DNA of 64,000 bases, taken from the NCBI RefSeq assembly GCF_030815865.1, contig NZ_JAUSXI010000001.1, positions 248,001 through 312,000 on the forward strand, given 5' to 3'. The notes beneath the pieces are model-generated. The model was given only the letters and a program-made list of their open reading frames with translations. It made no database searches and had not been told where the DNA came from. Below, piece by piece: positions 56,453 to 64,000 of this stretch. Made by a program: the position numbers and the translations under genes. This DNA comes from Arthrobacter globiformis (lineage in GTDB: Bacteria > Actinomycetota > Actinomycetes > Actinomycetales > Micrococcaceae). Each line of letters opens with the position of its first letter. The first letter of the stretch is position 1.

Positions 56453-57835
56453 ATGACCGCTATGAATCCGGCGAACCATCTGGGCGAACTGGGCCACCGA
56501 ACCCTTAGAAAGGTGCGCGGCCGCCTCATGCCGCTCATCGTGCTGCTTTACTTCGTGGCGTACCTGGACCGGAACAACGTGGGTTTTGCCAAGCTGACCA
56601 TGAGCGAGGACATTGGCCTCAGTGCTGCAGCCTACGGCCTCGGTGCGGGCATGTTCTTCATCGGCTACGCACTGCTGGAAATCCCCAGCAACGCCGGCAT
56701 GTACCGGTTCGGCGCCCGGAAGTGGATCGCCCGCATCCTGATCTCGTGGGGCATCTTCGCCACGGCCATGGCGCTGGTGAACGGGGAGACCACCTTCTAC
56801 GTCATCCGCTTCCTGCTCGGCGCGGCCGAGGCCGGCTTCTTCCCGGCCATCCTCTTCTACCTGACGCTGTGGTTCCCCGCCGCGCAGCGCGTGCTCGTGC
56901 TGGGCATCTTCATCCTCGCCCAGCCCGTCTCCAACGCGCTCGGTGCCCCGGTGTCCGGCCTTCTGCTCCAGATGGAAGGCGTCGCCGGCCTGCACGGGTG
57001 GCAGTGGCTGTACATCATCGAAGGCATCCCGGCCATCCTCCTCGGCCTGCTCACTCCGCTCCTCATGACGGACAAGCCAAGCCACGCCCACTGGCTCGCC
57101 GCGGACGAACGGGAATGGCTCACCCGGACTATGGACGAGGAGCTCGCTCACAAGCAAAAAGGCCAGCCGCACCATTTCCTCGCCGGCCTGAAGGATTCCC
57201 GGACCATCGCCTACTCCGCTCTGTACTTCGGCCTGGTCTGCGGCATCTACGGCCTGGGCCTGTGGATGCCCACGATCGTCGCCGCGCTCGGCAAGTTCAA
57301 CACCACGGAGGTGGGCTTCATCGTCGCCATCCCGTACACGATCGCCGCGGTGTTCGTTTACTACTGGGGCAGGCGGTCCGACCGCACCGGCAACCGCGTG
57401 CTGCACGCCAGCATCAGCATGGTGATGGCCGCCGTCGGCCTGGTGGCTGCTGGCAGCCTGGTCCAGGTCAACGCCATCCTGGCCCTGATCGCCCTGACCC
57501 TCGCGGCCATGGGCATCTACTCCGCCATCGCCCCGTTCCTGGCGATGCCGTCGACCGCGCTGGTGGGAGCGGCGGCCGCCGCCGGCCTCGCCATGGTCAA
57601 CTCGCTCGGCAACCTGGGTGGCTTCGTGGCTCCGTACATCGTGGGCTTGCTCAATGATGCCACCGGGAACAACCGTTCCGGCCTGATGTTCCTGGCCGCC
57701 TGCCTCGCTGTTACCGCCGTCGCCACCTTCCTGTACGCCCGCAAACGTCCCGAAGGGCACGTGAAGCCGGGCACGCACGCTGCTGTCGGTGAAGAGGCGG
57801 TGGCCGCCGACGAGTTCGACGACACCAAGTACTGA
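56453..57835 (+). CDS. MFS transporter, ACS family
   Basis: A 460-residue, 12-helix permease. The start is the ATG of MTAMNPANHLG with GAGGTG 5 bases upstream. YLDRNNVGFAKLTMSEDIGL, YALLEIPSNAGMYRFGARKW and FLLGAAEAGFFPAILFYLTLWFP place it in the anion:cation symporter group with the carrier at 11.6 kb, but the two differ along their length. It opens an operon with an SDR dehydrogenase, and the remnants downstream point to sugar-acid (tetronate or similar) use. Substrate inferred only from context. Confidence 0.9.
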   Translation: MTAMNPANHLGELGHRTLRKVRGRLMPLIVLLYFVAYLDRNNVGFAKLTMSEDIGLSAAAYGLGAGMFFIGYALLEIPSNAGMYRFGARKWIARILISWGIFATAMALVNGETTFYVIRFLLGAAEAGFFPAILFYLTLWFPAAQRVLVLGIFILAQPVSNALGAPVSGLLLQMEGVAGLHGWQWLYIIEGIPAILLGLLTPLLMTDKPSHAHWLAADEREWLTRTMDEELAHKQKGQPHHFLAGLKDSRTIAYSALYFGLVCGIYGLGLWMPTIVAALGKFNTTEVGFIVAIPYTIAAVFVYYWGRRSDRTGNRVLHASISMVMAAVGLVAAGSLVQVNAILALIALTLAAMGIYSAIAPFLAMPSTALVGAAAAAGLAMVNSLGNLGGFVAPYIVGLLNDATGNNRSGLMFLAACLAVTAVATFLYARKRPEGHVKPGTHAAVGEEAVAADEFDDTKY

Positions 57836-57865
57836 CACCGCAGCAACGACGAGGGGATCACAGAC

Positions 57866-58642
57866 ATGACGCACCACGACACGTTCCCGGCCGAACGCAC
57901 CGCGGTGCTGACCGGGGCCGCTTCCGCACGGGGCATTGGGCGGGCAACGGCGGAAATGCTCGCCAGCCAGGGCTGGTCCGTGGCCATCCTCGATATCGAC
58001 GGTGACGCTGCACGGCGCGCGGCGGAGGACATCTCCTCGGTGTACGGCGTGGCGGCCAGGGGCGTTGGCGCCGACGTCTCCGACCAGGCCACCGTGAACG
58101 CCGCCATCGACGAGGTGGAGGCCAACATGCCGCACATCGTGGCGCTCGCGAACCTCGCCGGCATCAGCTCGCCCACGGAGTTTATGGACGAGACGCTCGA
58201 GACCTGGGAGCGGGTGTTCCGGATCAACATGACCGGCACATTCCTGGTCACGCAGCGCGTGCTCCGCGGCATGATCGAACGCAGGCTTGGCCGCGTTGTC
58301 AGCGTGTCCTCCATCTCCGCCCAGCGCGGTGGCGGCACCTATTCCAAGGTGGCGTACAGCTCGTCGAAGGCAGCCATCATCGGGTTCACCCGGGCGCTCG
58401 CACGGGAGATGGGCCAGCACAACATCACCGTCAACTGCATCGCTCCCGGCCCCGTGGACACTGACATCATGGGCGGCACCCTGACCGACGAACGCAAGGC
58501 GGACATGTCCAGGGACATCCTTGTGGGCAGGGTGGGCACGGTCCGCGACATCGCCGCCCTCATGGCGTTCCTGATGGGGGAGGACGCCGGCTACATCACC
58601 GCCGCGACCTACGACATCAACGGCGGCCTGCAGATTTCCTAA
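57866..58642 (+). CDS. Short-chain dehydrogenase/reductase (SDR)
   Basis: A 258-residue classical SDR. NAD-binding [15 protein letters not shown] (about 16-30), the Asp of ILDIDGD indicating NAD preference, NLAGIS, the catalytic Ser in SVSSIS, YSSSKAA (Tyr-x3-Lys) and [13 protein letters not shown] are present. It lies 30 bases after the MFS gene with a GAGGGGATC site, so the two form one unit. A sugar alcohol or sugar acid is the likely substrate. The 3' end overlaps the opposing open frame of the pdxA remnant. Confidence 0.92.
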   Translation: MTHHDTFPAERTAVLTGAASARGIGRATAEMLASQGWSVAILDIDGDAARRAAEDISSVYGVAARGVGADVSDQATVNAAIDEVEANMPHIVALANLAGISSPTEFMDETLETWERVFRINMTGTFLVTQRVLRGMIERRLGRVVSVSSISAQRGGGTYSKVAYSSSKAAIIGFTRALAREMGQHNITVNCIAPGPVDTDIMGGTLTDERKADMSRDILVGRVGTVRDIAALMAFLMGEDAGYITAATYDINGGLQIS

Positions 58643-58806
58643 TGCTCAGGCGGCTGCTGGGCTGGGCGACATCTCCCGCCGCCTGGCGCAGCGCCTCGAT
58701 CATGCTGCGCACGTCCACGATGTCCTTGCCCGCAATGTCGAAGGCCGTGCCGTGGTCAACGGACGTGCGGATGACGGGCAGGCCCACCGTGATGTTGACG
58801 CCTGGT
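58617..58806 (-). pseudogene. Truncated PdxA-like dehydrogenase, C-terminal fragment
   Basis: On the minus strand this reads [20 protein letters not shown] then [17 protein letters not shown], the well-known end of 4-hydroxythreonine-4-phosphate dehydrogenase PdxA and its catabolic paralogue PdxA2. Only about 50 of some 330 residues remain. The family sequence stops abruptly near 58806, exactly where a second truncated gene begins on the other strand. PdxA2 acts in four-carbon sugar-acid breakdown, which fits the neighbouring SDR, carrier and DeoR genes. Confidence 0.75.
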
Positions 58807-59158
58807 CCCGCGGATGCCCGACGGCGGCCGGGTGCTGCTGATCGGGAGCCGGACCTCCACGGGCGCGGCGGGCAAGAGCCAGTACGCGGCCACCAAGGCG
58901 GCACTGATGGGCATGGGCCGGACGTGGGCCCAGGAGCTTGCCCCGCGCGGCATCACGGTGAATGTGCTCTCGCCGGGGCCCACGGACACGCCCATGCTGG
59001 CCGACCCCGGCCGGGCGGCCACCCCGCCGAAGCTGCCGGCACTCGGCCAGCTGGTGGATCCCGAGGACGTTGCGGCGCTCGCCGGCTTCCTGCTCGGGCC
59101 GCACGGAAAGTCCATCACCGAACAGAACTACGTGATCTGCGGTGGCGCCTCGCTGTGA
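58802..59158 (+). pseudogene. Truncated second SDR, C-terminal half
   Basis: From about base 58802 the plus strand reads [20 protein letters not shown], then [20 protein letters not shown] (Tyr-x3-Lys site) and [15 protein letters not shown], ending in YVICGGASL. This is the catalytic half of an SDR without the NAD-binding half. An ATG at 58814 could open a 114-residue product, but without the Rossmann half it cannot be an active SDR. It abuts the pdxA fragment, so one deletion probably truncated both. Confidence 0.75.
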
Positions 59159-59237
59159 GGCGTGTGCTGTGAGGCGCGTGTTTTGAGGCGCGCAGCCGCC
59201 GGACCCCTACGATGGTGACAGCAAAGGAGAGCGACAG

Positions 59238-60023
59238 ATGACCACCGCCAAAACCAGGCGCGAAGAGATCTACCACCTTGCCGTCACCACGGGGCTGGCG
59301 TCTGTGGAGGAACTGTCACGGCATTTCCGGGTTACCGCCTCCACCATCCGACGGGACCTGGCGCACCTGAACGAGCAGGGGAAGCTGGCCCGGACCTACG
59401 GCGGGGCGGTGGCGCTGGGCGCACACCCCGAACCGTCCCTGCGGCAGCGGACCGGCGAGGCGTACGAGCAGAAGCACGCCATCGCGGCCTGGGCGGCCGC
59501 CGAGGTGAAGGACGGCGAGAGCGTCCTACTCGACGGCGGCTCCACTGTCGGTGCCCTGGCGCACGCCCTGCGCGGCCGGGAGAACCTGTCCGTCACCACG
59601 CCGGGCATCAACACGCTGCAGGAGCTTGCCGACTCGCCGGGCATCCAGGTGGACTGCCTTGGCGGCCGGTTGCGGGGCGTGAGCCAGACGTTCGTGGGTC
59701 CCCTCGCCGAGGCTGCCTTGGAGCGCATGAGCTTTGACCGGGTGTTCCTCGGTGCGGACGCTGTCACCGCCGACGACGGGCTCTGCGAGGCGGACCATGC
59801 GCAGACCAGGCTCAAGGAACTCATGGCCCGGCGGGGCGAGGCGGTTTATGTCCTGGCCGACTCCGGCAAGCTGGGGAAGCGCCCATTTCACGCTTGGGCA
59901 AAGCTCGCCCTGCCGTGGACCCTGGTGACGGACTCCGGCGCCGATCCGGGCCAGGTGGAGCTGTTCCGGGAGGCCGGCGTGCAGGTGCAGCTGGTGCAGA
60001 CAAGCCAGCAGGCGTCGGCTTAA
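59238..60023 (+). CDS. DeoR/GlpR-family transcriptional regulator
   Basis: A 261-residue regulator with an N-terminal helix-turn-helix (about 5-57; LASVEELSRHFRVTASTIRRDL) and a DeoR C-terminal sensor domain (about 75-235; LLDGGSTVGALAHAL, TTPGINTLQELAD, GGRLRGVSQTFVGPLAE, LADSGKLGKRPF). A good AAAGGAG site precedes the ATG. DeoR-type sensors bind phosphorylated sugars. It lies just after the truncated genes and may once have controlled the intact catabolic operon; the surviving MFS-SDR pair is its likely remaining target. Confidence 0.92.
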   Translation: MTTAKTRREEIYHLAVTTGLASVEELSRHFRVTASTIRRDLAHLNEQGKLARTYGGAVALGAHPEPSLRQRTGEAYEQKHAIAAWAAAEVKDGESVLLDGGSTVGALAHALRGRENLSVTTPGINTLQELADSPGIQVDCLGGRLRGVSQTFVGPLAEAALERMSFDRVFLGADAVTADDGLCEADHAQTRLKELMARRGEAVYVLADSGKLGKRPFHAWAKLALPWTLVTDSGADPGQVELFREAGVQVQLVQTSQQASA

Positions 60024-60067
60024 GGGAACACCCGCGTGCGGGAATTTGTTATTAACAGTGACCCAAA

Positions 60068-60415
60068 ATGAGCACTGCACATACCGCCTTGATAGTCCCG
60101 CCCCGCCTGGGCGAACCCCTCCGGGTCGTACCCGTGGAAGGTCCGGACAGCCTGAAGGACCTGCTCGGGGGAGATTTCGAGTCCGTCGCGCGGGGCGACT
60201 GGCACCTTTACCTCAACGCCGAGGGCACCACGGGCGATCTGCCGGCCAATCTCCGCGCAGCGCAACTGATGCATGATTGCGGCCTTGACCTGGCAGGCGC
60301 TGCCCGCGGTCCGGCAGTCATCCTCGGCCGCGACGCCAAAGGCAAAGACACCAACATCCCGGAGCACCTGCTCCGCCGAGCAGAAGAACTCTTCGGAACG
60401 CCACAGGCAGCCTGA
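60068..60415 (+). CDS. DUF3846-like hypothetical protein, 115 residues
   Basis: A compact soluble protein: ALIVPPRLGEPLRVVPVEG, then DWHLYLNAEGTTGDLPANL, and GAARGPAVILGRDAKGKDTN. The order of a PV-type strand, a conserved 'LN-EG...PAN' stretch and a 'GPAVILG' strand recalls DUF3846 proteins, found in actinobacteria and their phages. The end is helical (PEHLLRRAEELFG). Function unknown. It stands between the DeoR gene and the GAF-ANTAR gene in the same direction. Confidence 0.7.
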   Translation: MSTAHTALIVPPRLGEPLRVVPVEGPDSLKDLLGGDFESVARGDWHLYLNAEGTTGDLPANLRAAQLMHDCGLDLAGAARGPAVILGRDAKGKDTNIPEHLLRRAEELFGTPQAA

Positions 60416-60458
60416 GATCACGGGTACATATTGGCCGATTGGCGTCTAGCATTGTGGA

Positions 60459-61190
60459 ATGACGGAAGCGCACGAAGACACAGCCGTACTTCAGCTGCAG
60501 GACATCCTCATCGGGGCCGGTAATGTTGACGGCTTCCTCGACGGGTTGGCTGGCTTCGCCGCATCCACCCTCAGCGGGATGGCGGGAACGGGCGTTGAAT
60601 GTGCCATCACCTTGAAGCGGCGCAGGCACACTTCCACCGTTGCCGGCAGCAGTGCCCGAGCCATAGAGCTGGACCAGATCGAGCAGCGCGTCGGTGACGG
60701 GCCCTGCATCCGGGCGCTCCGAACCATGGCCCCGGAACTGCTTAATGATGTCCAAGCGGATGACCGCTGGCCTGAATACCAGAAGCGGCTCGCAGAGAAC
60801 GGCGTGTACTCCACGGTGGGTGTTCCCTTGGACATCGGGGAGGGTGCCAGTGCGGCGCTGAACTTCTTCGGCCCCGCGCCGGGTCTTTTCACGGCGGAGC
60901 TCTTCGGCAGGGCCGTTGAGTTCGGTGAGATGGCCAGCCGCACGCTCCATCTGTCGGTCAGGATCGGGGCCGCCCAGGCGCGGGCGCAGAACCTTGAGGC
61001 TGCCATGCAGAGCCGGACTGCGATCGACGTCGCCTGCGGAGTAATCATGGCCCAGAACAGGTGCTCGCAGAAGGAAGCCATGGACATCCTGGCCAAAGTC
61101 TCCAGCAACCGGAACCAGAAGCTGCGCGACGTGGCCGCGGAACTGCTGGGAAGGCTCTCGGGATCAGGTGTGGAGACGCACTTCGAGTAG
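60459..61190 (+). CDS. GAF and ANTAR domain protein (RNA-binding antitermination type)
   Basis: A 243-residue regulator. A GAF sensor domain (about 35-165; RVGDGPCIRALRTM, YSTVGVPLDIGEGASAALNFF) is followed by a C-terminal ANTAR domain (about 175-235; LEAAMQSRTAIDVACGVIM then SQKEAMDILAKVSSNRN). ANTAR domains bind paired hexanucleotide hairpins in mRNA and prevent termination. This GAF-ANTAR layout is common and often multi-copy in actinobacteria. No target hairpin is obvious nearby. Confidence 0.9.
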   Translation: MTEAHEDTAVLQLQDILIGAGNVDGFLDGLAGFAASTLSGMAGTGVECAITLKRRRHTSTVAGSSARAIELDQIEQRVGDGPCIRALRTMAPELLNDVQADDRWPEYQKRLAENGVYSTVGVPLDIGEGASAALNFFGPAPGLFTAELFGRAVEFGEMASRTLHLSVRIGAAQARAQNLEAAMQSRTAIDVACGVIMAQNRCSQKEAMDILAKVSSNRNQKLRDVAAELLGRLSGSGVETHFE

Positions 61191-61215
61191 GTACTTTTCA
61201 GCGCGCATCGCGGCG

Positions 61216-63378
61216 CTACTTGGCCCCTGTGCCGATCATCGACGCCGGGGGCTTGGGGAACGGTTTGGCCGGATACATTTTGGCCACCTTCAGCATATAG
61301 TTGGCCCACTGCGGTCCCGCGATCATGTAGCCGTCAATCCGGTCGTAGTGCTTGCCGTTGATGGTGATGTTCCTGCCTGGCCGTTTCTGGCCGTTCAGGG
61401 CGTCTCCGAAGAAGGATGCGGTGGTAAGGCCGCTGGTGTAGCCCAGTACCCAGGTGGCACCGTTGCTGTTGTTGGTGCCGGTCTTGGCCGCCACGGGGAC
61501 CTTGCTCTGGACCTTCGGGTTGATGTAGACGCCTGAACCCTTCTTGAGCACGTCCTGCAGGACCGAGTTCACGCCGCGGGCAATCTGCGGCTCGACGGCG
61601 GCGCGGCAAGCCGGCTGCTGGCTGGCCAGCGCCCGACCGGTGAAGTCGGTGACGCGTTGGATGGCAATCGGCGCGCAGTAGCGGCCGTCGGCAGCGAAGG
61701 TGGCGAAGGCGGTGGCCATGCTGAGCGGTGACACGGCAGTGCCGCCGAGAATATTGCCCAGCTGATGCATGTTAATCTCTGAGCCGTCCAGCCCGCTTCG
61801 CAGGCCCACAGCAGCAACCATTTTATCGATGCCACAGATGTCCAGCTGTGCCACCTCGGCAAACGTGGCCGTGTTGATGGAGTTGTACAGCCCGTAGTTC
61901 GCTGGCATTCTGCGGTAGTAGCCCGCTGAAGCGTTCTGCAGATCGTCGGCTGTTTCAAGGCCTGCCGCACGCTGCCTGCTGCTGTAGCCGCCCACCACCT
62001 TGGCGCACGAATCCCGCCAGCCGAACCCCAGTGGGTACTCCCGCCGTGTGGCGTCCACCTCCTCGGTGATCTTTCGCCCCTGATGCAGCCACTCGGCAAA
62101 CGTGAACGGTTTCATGGTGGATCCTGGCTGGAACCCGCCCGCACCGTTAAGGTCATTGCCGTTGCCATCCTTGGCGTCCACGTTGAAGTTCAGCTGGGTA
62201 TCGAACTTGCCGGGCTGCGGGAGGAACTCCGTGTTCTGCGCCATCGCCAGGATTTTGCCGGTGCCCGGCTGGACCGTCAGCAGGGAAGCTCCCCACTTGC
62301 CCGGGTTGGCTCCAGCGGTGGAGTTCACCTGTGACTGCGCCGCCGTCTGCAGCCGGCTGTCCAGCGTGGTGGTGATGGTCAGCCCGCCCCTGAACAGCTT
62401 CTGCTCCCGGGCTTCCGTGTCTGCCCCGTAGGCCCGGTTGTTGAGGATCAGGTGGGATACATAGTCGCAGAAATAGGGAGCAATGGCGGCTGCGGCGCAG
62501 CCTTGCTTCGAGCTACGGATTTTCAAATCCACGCCCGTGGCCGCGGCGGTGTCATGCTGCTTCTTGTTGATCTTGCCTTGCGCCAGCATGGCGTCCAGGA
62601 CCAGGTTGCGCCGCTTGAGCGAGTTCTCCGGGTTGCTGACCGGGTCGTAGAGGCTGGGGCTGTTGACGAGCCCTGCCAGCATTGCAGCCTGGGCGAGGCT
62701 GAGCTTGCTGGCCGAAACGCTGTAAAATTGCTGCGCGGCCGCCTCGATGCCGTAGGCGCTGCGGTTGAAGAACACGATGTTGAGGTAGCCCTCGAGGATC
62801 TGGTCCTTGGTGAATCTCTTTTCCAGCTCGATGGCGAGCTTCATTTCCCGGACCTTGTCGCCAACGGTCTTCTCCCCGCTGAGGACCACCTCGTCCTCAC
62901 GGCCGGAGGTAATTTTTGCTTCATTGGCTACGTTGGTGACGTACTGCTGGGTGAGGGTGGATGCCCCCTGCCGGTCCCCGCCGGAGACGTTGCTCACCAG
63001 GGCCCGCAGGACACCCACGGGGTCGACGCCGCTGTGCTCATAGAACCGGCTGTCCTCGATCGCCACCACGGCGTCCTTGACGTACGGCGACATCTGCTTC
63101 AGCGGAACCCGTACCCGGTTTTCCTCGTAGAACGAGGCAATCAGTTTCCCGTCCGACGTCAGGATTCTTGTGGTTTGCGCCGGCGGAAGCACCGCAAGCT
63201 CGGAGGGGAGGCCGTTGTAGAAGTTCATCGAGCTGCTAACGGCCGCGCCGGCTGCAGCAATCTGGGGAACGAAGTAGGCGGCAACAAGGGCGCCACAGAT
63301 GCAACTGAGGACCACGAACCCGAGCAACCTTCCCAAGGCCGTGTGGGATCGCGAAACCAGGCTTTTGCGTACCATCAT
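61216..63378 (-). CDS. Class A penicillin-binding protein (bifunctional transglycosylase/transpeptidase)
   Basis: A 720-residue enzyme that polymerises and cross-links peptidoglycan. One N-terminal membrane helix (about 17-40) precedes the GT51 domain (about 70-250; catalytic Glu108 in EDSRFYEHSGVD, QGASTLTQQYV, FFNRSAYGIEAAA) and the transpeptidase domain (about 330-650) with Ser420-x-x-Lys423 in PGSTMKPF, SIN in YNSINTA and KTG in AAKTGTNN. Two ATGs in tandem (63378, 63375) could start it. No PASTA domain is visible at the C-terminus. It is a single-gene unit. Confidence 0.94.
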   Translation of the reverse strand: MMVRKSLVSRSHTALGRLLGFVVLSCICGALVAAYFVPQIAAAGAAVSSSMNFYNGLPSELAVLPPAQTTRILTSDGKLIASFYEENRVRVPLKQMSPYVKDAVVAIEDSRFYEHSGVDPVGVLRALVSNVSGGDRQGASTLTQQYVTNVANEAKITSGREDEVVLSGEKTVGDKVREMKLAIELEKRFTKDQILEGYLNIVFFNRSAYGIEAAAQQFYSVSASKLSLAQAAMLAGLVNSPSLYDPVSNPENSLKRRNLVLDAMLAQGKINKKQHDTAAATGVDLKIRSSKQGCAAAAIAPYFCDYVSHLILNNRAYGADTEAREQKLFRGGLTITTTLDSRLQTAAQSQVNSTAGANPGKWGASLLTVQPGTGKILAMAQNTEFLPQPGKFDTQLNFNVDAKDGNGNDLNGAGGFQPGSTMKPFTFAEWLHQGRKITEEVDATRREYPLGFGWRDSCAKVVGGYSSRQRAAGLETADDLQNASAGYYRRMPANYGLYNSINTATFAEVAQLDICGIDKMVAAVGLRSGLDGSEINMHQLGNILGGTAVSPLSMATAFATFAADGRYCAPIAIQRVTDFTGRALASQQPACRAAVEPQIARGVNSVLQDVLKKGSGVYINPKVQSKVPVAAKTGTNNSNGATWVLGYTSGLTTASFFGDALNGQKRPGRNITINGKHYDRIDGYMIAGPQWANYMLKVAKMYPAKPFPKPPASMIGTGAK

Positions 63379-63460
63379 TGCGGTTCACACCCCAAAAAAG
63401 CGTGTCTCCAGAATACGCTTCAGGTGCCGGCCGATCCAGAGCACGACCGAGCCGAAAAGA

Positions 63461-63491
63461 ACGGCCGGCTCGCGTAAAGCGGGCCGGCCGT
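63461..63491 (-). terminator. Terminator of the DUF3618-type gene
   Basis: ACGGCCGGC and GCCGGCCGT form a 9-bp stem with a small inner CGC/GCG pair. Read on the minus strand it is followed by TTCTTTT, so it ends transcription of the gene at 63526, before the class A PBP. Confidence 0.75.
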
Positions 63492-63525
63492 CGTCGTACT
63501 TGGACTCTTTAGAGCGTTATCGCCG

Positions 63526-64000
63526 TTACGTGTTTTGGACGTGGTCCCTGGCGTCTGTGGCGGTTGCTTTGACGTCGGAGGCGCCGGTTTGGCCTTCTTC
63601 CTTGACATGCTGGGCAGCGTCGGTGGCGGTGGCCTTGACGTTTTCCATGGCGTCCTGGGCGGGTTCCTTCCAGCCTTCGGCCATGTCCTTGGCCGCTTCG
63701 GTCAGCTGGCTGGTCATCGGTTCGGCCGCGGTCTTGAGGGCGTCGGCGGCTTCGCGTTCCTTCTGGCTGGGCGGGATCAGCGAGGAGACCAGCAGCCCGG
63801 CGCCGAAGGCGATCAGCCCGGCGGCGAGGGGGTTGCCCTGGGTTTTGGCGGCGACCTGGTGGGGTGCGTCGGCGATTGCTTCGCCGGCGGTGCTGATGGC
63901 GTTCCCGGCGGCGTCGGTGGCCTGGTGGACCCCGCCGCTGGTCGTGTGTGCGGCGTGGTGGAGGCTGCGGGAGGTGCTGTGGGTGGCGTGTTCGGCGGTG
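63526..64000 (-). CDS. DUF3618-type membrane-associated protein, C-terminal part (gene runs off the window)
   Basis: The visible 158 residues are Ala/Thr/His-rich with heptad-like helices (SRSLHHAAHTTSGGVHQA, AGNAISTAGEAIADAPHQVA). They lead into a glycine-containing hydrophobic segment, NPLAAGLIAFGAGLLVSSLI, then PPSQKEREAADALKTAAEPM and two repeats of the type VKATATDA. The 'GNPLAAGLIAFGAGLLVS-L-P-S--E' pattern is that of DUF3618/YtxH-like actinobacterial proteins, usually beside a phage-holin-like membrane protein. The start lies beyond 64000. An internal ATG at 63717 would give only the tail and is not the real start. Confidence 0.75.
   Translation of the reverse strand, partial: TAEHATHSTSRSLHHAAHTTSGGVHQATDAAGNAISTAGEAIADAPHQVAAKTQGNPLAAGLIAFGAGLLVSSLIPPSQKEREAADALKTAAEPMTSQLTEAAKDMAEGWKEPAQDAMENVKATATDAAQHVKEEGQTGASDVKATATDARDHVQNT

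Noticed and set aside
56375..58420. 681-codon minus-strand open frame
   Set aside because: It lies opposite the MFS and SDR genes and is His/Gly/Asp/Arg-rich with no domain or helix pattern: a shadow caused by high GC.

Overview
The window looks like chromosome from a high-GC Gram-positive actinobacterium of the Arthrobacter/Pseudarthrobacter type (Micrococcaceae). The reasons are strong G/C preference at third codon positions, frequent GTG starts with AAGGAG-type ribosome sites, the fhaA-fhaB-pstP-rodA-pbpA-pknA-pknB growth and division cluster, a putrescine oxidase of the Rhodococcus/Arthrobacter type, class E sortase and DUF3618-type proteins. No rRNA, IS element, prophage or CRISPR array was seen.

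Layout. (1) 1-11.4 kb: end of a class E sortase gene, a 56-residue membrane protein and a glutamine amidotransferase (pabA/trpG), then a convergent seven-gene cell-wall and phospho-signalling operon on the minus strand, nearly every junction being an ATGA/GTGA overlap. A tRNA-Leu(CAG) gene follows. (2) 11.5-33.6 kb: a sugar-acid (aldarate) region. It holds an MFS transporter, a FadR-type GntR regulator and a talarate/galactarate-type dehydratase with a TNGTNNNACNA operator; then a glucarate dehydratase, 2-oxoglutarate-semialdehyde dehydrogenase and 5-dehydro-4-deoxyglucarate dehydratase set that would take aldarates to 2-oxoglutarate; then a second glucarate-dehydratase-like gene behind a tripartite tricarboxylate transporter (tctCBA) with an embedded universal stress protein, under a divergent LysR regulator. 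A vitamin B12 block interrupts it: metH faces a one-polypeptide ECF transporter (T-A-A-S fusion) coupled to a lipoprotein. (3) 33.6-43.3 kb: two small uncharacterised genes, a TreS-like GH13 enzyme, and a LacI regulator divergent from an amino-acid-type ABC importer with a Gfo/Idh/MocA oxidoreductase and a DadA-type FAD oxidase. (4) 43.4-56.3 kb: a membrane GGDEF-EAL protein, a putrescine oxidase locus with its TetR regulator, and assorted single genes (P450, two-domain HhH-PHP protein, SRPBCC, VOC, AEC transporter). (5) 56.4-64 kb: MFS and SDR genes with the truncated remains of a PdxA-like gene and a second SDR, a DeoR regulator, a GAF-ANTAR protein, a class A penicillin-binding protein and a partial DUF3618-type gene.

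Points of most interest: the single-chain ECF importer next to B12-dependent metH; two probable single-base frame breaks (the pstP tail, and the putrescine-type permease at a T6 run); a decayed LysR paralogue near 13.1 kb that still shares its promoter with the intact LysR gene at 32.7 kb; a perfect paired LacI operator just downstream of a consensus promoter; a perfect TetR operator at the putrescine locus; and a deletion junction joining two truncated catabolic genes near 58.8 kb. Starts were chosen by ribosome sites, overlaps and family N-termini. Family names rest on recognised motifs and recalled family sequences, not on database searches.
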